Source of the DNA: Chamaelirium japonicum
Lineage: Eukaryota; Streptophyta; Magnoliopsida; Liliales; Melanthiaceae
Assembly: GCA_947650365.1 (NCBI GenBank)
Contig: CANTAL010000020.1
Coordinates: 930,001-994,000, forward strand
Length of the DNA stretch: 64,000 nt
Direction: 5' to 3'
The translations under genes and the position numbers were made by a program. Numbering within the stretch: the stretch's first letter is position 1; each line of letters begins with the position of its first letter. The notes under the pieces were generated by a model, which saw only the letters and a program-made list of their open reading frames with translations, was not told the DNA's origin and searched no databases. Of the stretch, positions 57,491-64,000 are shown one piece after another.

Positions 57491-59357
57491 AAAAAAAATT
57501 TTGATCGGTTAATTTTGACCGAACGGTTAATTTCAACCGGTCAAGGATCGAGTGATCGGTCAAAAAACACGGTTTTTTGACCGATCCAGTGGAATTTTGA
57601 CCGATCGGTTGATTTTGACCGATCGGTCAATTTTGACCGATCGGTCAAATTTGACCGATCGGTTAAATTTGACCGAACGGTCAATTTCAACCGGTCAAGG
57701 ATCGAGTGATCGGTCAAAAACATGGTTTTTTGACCGATCCAGTGGAAATTTGATCGATCGGTTGATTTTGGCCGAACGGTTATGTTTTAACCGTTCGGCT
57801 AAAATCAGCCGGTCAGGGTTTGGGTGATCGGCAAAAACCCTCAGTTTTTTGGCCAGATCTAGTAGAAAATCGACCGATCGGTTGATTTGGCCGAACGGTC
57901 ATATTTGACCGTTCGGCTAAAATCAGCCGGTCAGGGTTTGGGTGATCGGCAAAAACCCTCAGTTTTTGGCCAGATCTAGTAGAAAATCGACCGATCGGTT
58001 GATTTTGGCCGAACGGTCATATTTGACCGTTCGGCTAAAATCAGCCGGTCAGGGTTTGGGTGATCGGTAAAAACCCTCAGTTTTTGGCCAGATCTAGTAG
58101 AAAATCGACCGATCGGTTGATTTTGGCCGAACGGTCATATTTGACCGTTCGGCTAAAATCAGCCGGTCAGGGTTTGGGTGATCGGCAAAAACCCTCAGTT
58201 TTTGGCCAGATCTAGTAGAAAATCGACCGATCGGTTGATTTTGGCCGAACGGTCATATTTGACCGTTCGGCTAAAATCAGCCGGTCAGGGTTTGGGTGAT
58301 CGGCAAAAACCCTCAGTTTTTGGCCAGATCTAGAAGAAAATCGACCGATCGGTTGATTTTGGCCGAACGGTCATATTTGACCGTTCGGCTAAAATCAGCC
58401 GGTCAGGGTTTGGGTGATCGGCAAAAACCCTCAGTTTTTGGCCAGATCTAGTAGAAAATCGACCGATCGGTTGATTTTGGCCGAACGATCATATTTGACC
58501 GTTCGGCTAAAATCAGCCGGTCAGGGTTTGGGTGATCGGCAAAAACCCTCAGTTTTTGGCCAGATCTAGTAGAAAATCGACCGATCGGTTGATTTTGGCC
58601 GAACGGTCATATTTGACCGTTCGGCTAAAATCAGCCGGTCAGGGTTTGGGTGATCGACAAAAACCCTCAGTTTTTGGCCAGATCTAGTAGAAAATCGACC
58701 GATCGGTTGATTTTGGCCGAACGGTCATATTTGACCGTTCGGCTAAAATCAGCCGGTCAGGGTTTGGGTGATCGGCAAAAACCCTCAGTTTTTGGCCAGA
58801 TCTAGTAGAAAATCGACCGATCGGTTGATTTTGGCCGAACGGTTATGTTTTAACCGTTCGGCTAAAATCAGCCGGTCAGGGTTTGGGTGATCGGCAAAAA
58901 CCCTCAGTTTTTGGCCAGATCTAGTAGAAAATCGACCGATCGGTTGATTTTGGCTGAACGGTCATATTTGACCGTTCGGCTAAAATCAGCCGGTCAGGGT
59001 TTGGGTGATCGGCAAAAACCCTCAGTTTTTGGCCAGATCTAGTAGAAAATCGACCGATCGGTTGATTTTGGCCGAACGGTCATATTTGACCGTTCGGCTA
59101 AAATCAGCCGGTCAGGGTTTGGGTGATCGGCAAAAACCCTCAGTTTTTGGCCAGATCTAGTAGAAAATCGACCGATCGGTTGATTTTGGCCGAACGGTCA
59201 TATTTGACCGTTCGGCTAAAATCAGCCGGTCAGGGTTTGGGTGATCGGCAAAAACCCTCAGTTTTTAGCCAGATCTAGTAGAAAATCGACCGATCGGTTG
59301 ATTTTGGCCGAACGGTCATATTTGACCGTTCGGCTAAAATCAGCCGGTCAGGGTTAG
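57491..59357 (-). repeat. 118-bp tandem array, about 15 monomers, hairpin-rich
   Basis: AGTTTTTGGCC recurs at 57961 and 58079 and onward at 118 bp. The first two or three monomers (57500-57780) resemble copy 1 with TTGACCGATCGGTCAA; the rest form a homogeneous subtype with GCCGAACGGTCA paired to TGACCGTTCGGC over a 4-base loop. Two monomers (near 57774 and 58839) read GCCGAACGGTTA and TAACCGTTCGGC, keeping the pair. Single unpaired changes also occur (GAACGATCA near 58490, GGCTGAACGG near 58950). Confidence 0.9.
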
Positions 59358-59801
59358 TTTTGAACCTGTACTTTCGAAGAAGTGGTATAGCTTGTTTTTC
59401 TCCTTTGATCTTTGGCAGTCTTGAATATTGATGGAGTTTGATTTTTTTCTTGCTTTTGCATCTTTGGTCTTTTTTTGAATGGTTCTTCTGAACCGGCGGT
59501 CCGGTTTACTCGGACCGGTGGTTTGCTTGGACCGTTGGTTTGCTCGGACCGGTGGTCTGACGTTTCGCCTGGTCGCGACTGTTCGCCTGGTTTTGCGCTT
59601 GCTACGGATGGATGCCACGTGTACCTACAAAAACACTCGATTTGATATGATGAAGACACGTGTCTTCTCGATTTGTGCACCTGTTTTACCCTGGGTATAT
59701 AAGTTTCACTGGCTGTCATTTTTCGCCTCACGCTTCCAAAAATTTTCGAAGTCCAGATCCTTTGCTTCCTTCTTCTTGTTCATTTCCTTTCGATCGGTTA
59801 A
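59358..59801 (+). promoter_or_regulatory. Promoter of the antisense ORF: G-boxes and TATA
   Basis: CACGTG at 59616-59621 and 59657-59662 (inside GACACGTGTC) and TATATAAG at 59696-59703, about 100 bp before the ATG at 59802. The same G-boxes stand in copy 1 (1745-1791), where a third one corresponds to a mutated CACTCG here. Spacing fits a plant core promoter with a start near 59730. Expression is inferred, not shown. Confidence 0.6.
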
Positions 59802-61124
59802 ATGGCATCTTCGGGCAGTTCAAAGAAGAGCTTTGTTCCTTCTAAGAGGAAGGGCAAGGAAGTTGTCGAGGTTTCTTCTGCTCCGAAGGGACGAGGCAAA
59901 GGCAGGGCCGAATTGATCGAACTTGGTCAACTTGGTAAGAGGCATCAGGGAGTTGGATTTGCTTCAGCCCCGTCAAGGCCAGAGCAGATTCCCAAGGCCA
60001 AATTTGTTCTCTGCCCGCAGATACCTCTGGAGGCGGAGCCTGAGTTTGGGTACAATATCGGCAGTAAGCTAACAGATGCGAAGAGGGAGAAGCTGCATGA
60101 GTTGCTGTCATTCTTCACAGAGGGAAAGGCTCGACCAGCGCTTCCGGGTGTTCTCTCTGCTTTCGGTGTTGACAGGCGGACAGTCTTTGTCTCGTGGGCG
60201 AGCAAAGAGCAAGTGATGGGAACCATGATCATGATCGGCCAGCTCAACTGTGGACTGCGCCTTCCGCTACTGCCTTTCACCGTGAGGCTGCTGAACGTTT
60301 CCGGTCTCTGTCCCGGGCAAGTGACTGGGAACTCCTGGAGGATCATCTACGCTTTCTGTCGCGTAGAGTCGGATTTCCAGAAGGAGCTTAGGGAATGCTA
60401 CTCCAGCATCCCTGCAGGTGAAGAAGCCCGAATCGAACTAGGGTATTTCTTCTATTACTACCGATGGGCTTGGAGGAAGGACAGCCCGTTCTACTACTTG
60501 ACAGGTGTCACTGCCCTCCGCCCGATCTCCGATACCGTCGGTTCTGACAAGCTCTATACTGACTGGCCGTTGTCGATATCTGGTGCCTGGACTCCTATGT
60601 CTGTTCCAGAGGTTCCTCGATTCAAGGTGCACAAGGAGACTGATATATACTGCACAGGAGGAGCTCTCTCTTGGGCTCCAGAATGAGTAGGGGCCCTCGA
60701 CAATCTCTTTTTGGAGTTAACGTGCGGGACCCGATCTTGGAGGCAATTCTCGAATTGCCCAGTCCGACACGGCAAGGCCAACCTCCTCCACCGATCGAAG
60801 CTTCGATATGAAGATAATGAGGTAATCTACTCTGATTATGAGGAGGACCCTCAGTCTGGAAAAATTGTTAGAAAGCTTCGATTCGAAAAGAAGGCTTATG
60901 CAGCCAGGCGCGCGCTTCCCTCAAAGGAGAGATTGGTGATTCCAAAGGGCCCGGCGAAGAAGAAGAGAAAAATCCTCATCAGACAGGAGGATGAGGAGAA
61001 AAAGAAGGATGAAGATGAAGAAGAGGAGGTAGAGAGGGAGGAGGGCGGAGATGAGGAGGATGAAGGCACAGGCAGCGATGGAGAAGATGGAGAGGAGGAT
61101 GATGATGAAGATGATGATGATGAT

Positions 61125-61285
61125 GATGGGGGTGGTGAGGAAGAGATTCCTCCCACCCCCACTGATGGTGGTCATGGACATGGGGGTGGTGAGGAAGAAA
61201 TTCCTCCCACCCCCACTGATGGTGGTCATGGACATGGGGGTGGTGAGGAAGAAATTCCTCCCACCCCCACTGGTGGTGTTGACGA
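61125..61285 (+). repeat. 54-bp in-frame coding minisatellite, three copies
   Basis: GGGGGTGGTGAGGAAGA..., each unit coding GGGEEEIPPTPTDGGHGH. Two related units occur in copy 1 (about 180-265), so copy number varies between elements while the frame is kept. Confidence 0.9.
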
Positions 61286-61803
61286 GGAATCGCAGCCTAT
61301 CCTCATAGACGAGGGTAAGGCTCGAAGGATGGAGGGAGTTATGGACGCCACGGGAGATGGCTCCAGGGTGATTCCCACCTACGACTTTGGGGTGTTGAAG
61401 AAGAACCCCCTGCGTTTCAAGATCAGGATATCGGGGAGTGGTGGGGTTGGAAGCAACCCCACACCCCTCGATCAGATACCTCCTGAGGTTCCCCTTCTCG
61501 AAGGGGCAACAACTACAAGTGGGGGTGTGGAGGTTGAACAACCCCCACCACCCTCACGATCTCTGGCTGAAGAAGTAGCTGCCATGGTGGCAGGGCTCGA
61601 CCATCCGAGCGGACGAGAAGACGAAGTGGGAGCCTCACCTCCTCGGGATGTTCCCTCTCCTGCTCACATGGAGAGAGGAAGCCGGGTGGGTGATGCTACC
61701 CCTCAACCCTTGCCAGAGCCAACCCCCACCAAGGAGAAGTCGACCCCCAAGGGTAAGAGCTCCGATCGTGGAAAGGGAAAGGCTCCTCAGGTCGAGGCTT
61801 CAG

Positions 61804-61884
61804 GTACCTGTACTGACTTACCTTGATTGACTTGCCGTTGAAGCTCGAAAATATTCGAACACTTTGATCTCTCGTTGATTGCAG
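61804..61884 (+). other. Predicted intron 1 of the antisense ORF (81 bp)
   Basis: Donor CAG|GTACCTG, acceptor TGATTGCAG|GTGCG, phase 1. Without removal the frame ends at 61826. The acceptor has a modest pyrimidine tract. Confidence 0.65.
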
Positions 61885-62021
61885 GTGCGCCTGTTGGCTC
61901 GACCCCAAAGATGAAGAGTTTGGGTGACGTTGACATCAACCACCCCACAGCCGTGATCCGAAAACTCTGCAATCTTCCAGGGGCTACTCTGGATGAAGCT
62001 TTCGACAGGCTCGAACTGGTG

Positions 62022-62094
62022 GTAAGTGCATCTTGCTCGAAGGATCATCTGAATTGCATCTTCAGAATAATTCTAACTCTTTGTTCATTTGCAG
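62022..62094 (+). other. Predicted intron 2 of the antisense ORF (73 bp)
   Basis: Donor GTG|GTAAGT (near consensus), acceptor TTCATTTGCAG|AAC, phase 0. AT-rich relative to the flanking exons. Confidence 0.75.
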
Positions 62095-62559
62095 AACTCA
62101 GCTTGTTTGAAAATCGCAAGCAAGCTCTCCAGGAAGGCAGGAGAACGGGAAGCCGCCTCCGAGGTGACCCGTTTGACAACTGAACTGAAGGCTGTGAGCG
62201 AGGAAAGAGATGGGCTGAGGGAGCTTCTGAGTTCAAAGAAACAATCTCTCAAGGCCAAGATCGAGGATCTCCGCAAGGGGAAGCTGGAGATCAAGGGGCT
62301 GCAGGATCGTTGCGAGGCGCAGAGTCACGAGCTTGAATCCTTAAAGAATCGACTCTCCAAGGTTGAGGACGTGTCCTGCGGTCGCACTATCGAGATCAAG
62401 GAGCTGAAGGAACAACTTGCTACTCAGCACGCTGCCTTCACTGCCAGAGAGGAGACTTCCAAGAAGGCACTGGAGCATGCGCTGTCTGAATGCAAGGTTT
62501 ACAAGGAAACAGCTGAGAAGGCGGCAGAAGCACTCAGGGTACACGTCAGCAGTGTCTGA

Positions 62560-63257
62560 TCTTCGAAAACTTCGGTTGCGAGCAAGCCTCGTGGCGATTC
62601 TGAAGGAGAGAAGTCACGTGCTCCAAGCGTAGCCAAACCCTGATGTATTTCTACCTTTTCTTTGTTGTTCACACTTGTAATCTCTTGACATGTAGCAGTT
62701 CATCATTGTACTTGGCAAATTTTGATAATAATAGAAATCTTTTTGGGTATTTGAAAATTGGATGTCTCTTGAGTTGAATGCCTTTGAATCTTATGTTCTG
62801 GATAGCATTAGCATAGATACAATCTTTTGAATGTAAGGGATCGAGTCGCAATTCAAGCACCCAAACTTATTGCAACTTGAAAATTGAAACTTGAATTCGT
62901 ATAACACTTGAATGTGAGGGGTTGAGTCGCAACTCAAGCACCCAAACCTGTTAAACGATGTAGAAATTGATTGAAATTGAATATTGAAATTTGAAAGTCA
63001 GTTTAACATTTGCCAGTAAGGGGTTGAGTCGCAACTCTAACACCCAAACTTGTTAAAAGACTTGGTAACTTGAATATGGTCAGTTTTTAACATTTGCTAG
63101 TAAGGGGTTGAGTCGCAACTCTAACTCCCCAACTTGTTAAAAGACCTGGTAATTTGAATATAGATAACTTGAAACTGCTTCAGAAGTTGAATTGAAAAGC
63201 TGAACACTGGCACATTTGAAGACTTGAAAGAGATCTTTATTCATCACATAATTTACA
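62560..63257. other. Region between convergent antisense ORF and integrase
   Basis: Holds a T-rich 3' trailer, then four imperfect copies of a motif with GGGGTTGAGTCGCAACTC and CACCCAAAC (GAGTCGC at 62843, 62926, 63026 and 63109; spacing 83, 100, 83), then AT-rich sequence to the integrase stop. Each motif can fold TTGAGT/ACTCAA. No coding frame. Confidence 0.65.
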
Positions 63258-64000
63258 TCAAGGATAGAACAGCTTGAGGTGTCTAGAATTCCAAGCTCGT
63301 GGCAACCTATCTCCTTCTGGTGAGATTAGTCGATAGGAGCCTTTGCCTCCAACTGACTCGATGATGTATGGACCTTTCTAGTTGGGAGCAAGTTTCCCAC
63401 TGCTGTGTTCTTTGGTGTTGTAGAAAACTGCTCTGAGAACTAAACTACCCACTGGGAACTGTCTTTTGTAGACTTTCTCGTCGTAGGCTCTTTTGATCTT
63501 CTGCTGGTACTTGGCCACACGAAGTGATGCTTGATCTCGTAATTCTTCGGAGAAGTCTAGATCATTGATCCGAAGTTCTTCATTGATCCCTTCTTCAATG
63601 GCTTTGGTCTTCAAAGTGCTTGATATATTTTCTGTTGGGAGTACTGCTTCCGATCCGTATGTTAGACGAAAGGGTGAGAACCCTGTTGATCTTCTCGGAG
63701 TTGTGCGATACCCCCAAAGAACTTCAGGTAGGACTTGCTCCCACAATCCTTTCTTGTCGCTGAGTTTCTTCTTGAGTATACCAAGTATGGCTCTATTTGA
63801 GGCTTCAGCTTGGCCATTGCATTGAGGATATCTTGGAGTTGAATAGAATAGCTTGATACCGTTGTTAAGGCAGAACTCTCGAAATTTGTCGGAATCAAAT
63901 TGAGCTCCATTGTCAGCAACGAGAATTTAAGGTGTACCAAATCTTGAGAAGATGTTGTGCCGAATGAATTTGATCACTTCATCGTCAGTCTCTCGGAAGA
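63258..64000 (-). pseudogene. Tat integrase, C-terminal part, two in-frame stops
   Basis: The frame on - reads IKFIRHNIFSRFGTP, stop, ILVADNGAQFDSDKFREF, then NGIKLFYSTPRYPQCNGQAE and ASNRAILGILKKKL, WEQVLPEVLWGYRTTPRRST, TGFSPFRLTYGSEAVLPTE and a C-terminal GPYIIESVGGKGSYRL to LKLFYP and its stop at 63258-63260. Asp in VADNG and Glu in QAEASN are two of the three DDE residues; the first Asp is beyond the edge. The stops are after FGTP (about 63928) and in APN-stop-KGPY (about 63379), where a Trp is usual. It is the last pol domain and ends 0.7 kb from the antisense ORF. Not functional as it stands. Confidence 0.88.

Larger units (their letters stand above)
59802..62559 (+). pseudogene. Tat antisense extra ORF, three exons, one in-frame stop
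   Basis: The exons proposed are 59802-61803, 61885-62021 and 62095-62559: 868 codons in frame, with one TGA at 60684-60686 where copy 1 has CGA, a likely CpG transition. Introns of 81 and 73 bp start GT and end TTGCAG, and the frame holds across both. Residues 1-30 are basic. About 60-260 resemble the plant 'putative gypsy type transposon' domain (CGLRLPLLPFTVRLLNVSGL, ELGYFFYYYRW). AKKKRK near residue 385 is NLS-like, followed by a Glu/Asp tract and three 18-residue repeats. Exon 2 carries a conserved-looking block (INHPTAVIRKLCNLPGA). Exon 3 is a coiled coil with Lys/Glu/Leu heptads (about residues 714-867). A poly(A)-type AATAATAG lies near 62728. Role unknown; a nuclear DNA- or chromatin-associated protein is a guess. 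Confidence 0.78.
56732..64000 (-). mobile_element. Tat-type Ty3/gypsy element, 3' part (Tat copy 3)
   Basis: Read on -: integrase end (64000-63258), a convergent antisense ORF (59802-62559 on +), 118-bp array (57500-59357) and 3' LTR ending in CCCCAACA at 56732. The order is the mirror of 1-4932 and shows that the ORF and array lie between integrase and 3' LTR. gag, protease, RT and the 5' LTR are beyond the right edge. The LTR interrupts a module B run. Confidence 0.82.

Noticed and set aside
1-64000. tRNA or rRNA genes
   Set aside because: The only tRNA-like strings are 12-18-base primer sites; no cloverleaf or rRNA core was recognised.

Overview
The window looks like nuclear DNA of a flowering plant with a large, transposon-rich genome. 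Evidence: Ty3/gypsy elements of three plant lineages (Tat, Tekay/Del chromovirus, Athila), a Ty1/copia element with a plant initiator-Met tRNA primer site, Helitrons with plant-type termini, and a Helitron-captured fragment of the plant COG4 gene. I find no intact host gene. The species cannot be told from the sequence.

Layout, left to right. 1-4932: 3' half of a Tat-type gypsy element on +, with its antisense extra ORF (broken), a 118-bp hairpin-rich tandem array and the 3' LTR. 4940-6031: a diverged copia-type LTR on -. 6032-7311 plus 19025-19236: the 5' end of a second Tat element on -, split by a young Tekay chromovirus (7312-19024, -, 5-bp target duplication GCTGG). 19237-56731: a field of about 40 copies of short retroelement-derived modules (168-bp LTR-like module plus a copia-type primer site, and a 131-bp module) in both orientations, mixed with AT-rich sequence. 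Three Helitrons of one family sit in it. H1 is 19905-22271 (-). H2 is 30928-46663 (+) and is split by a decayed copia element (32223-42210) and a truncated Athila element (42212 to about 46230). H3 is 48091-50486 (-) and carries a COG4 fragment. 56732-64000: 3' part of a third Tat element on -, with 3' LTR, 118-bp array, an almost intact spliced antisense ORF and the integrase end.

Order of events from the nesting: the module field came first; Helitrons entered its modules; a copia element entered H2; an Athila element lies against the copia 3' LTR, and a deletion then removed the Athila 3' part and the end of that copia LTR. The Tekay insertion into a Tat LTR is the youngest event visible (5 substitutions between its 3.7-kb LTRs), yet its pol has four in-frame stops and gag is missing, so it was probably mobilised in trans.

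The most interesting signals are (a) the Tat antisense gene, with its own G-box/TATA promoter, two short GT-AG introns, an NLS-like motif and a coiled coil; (b) the 118-bp arrays, whose monomers keep hairpins although the stem sequences differ, including a paired compensatory change; (c) the bidirectional field of small modules; (d) two Helitrons at the same site of two LTR-like copies in opposite orientation. All counts and alignments were made by eye.
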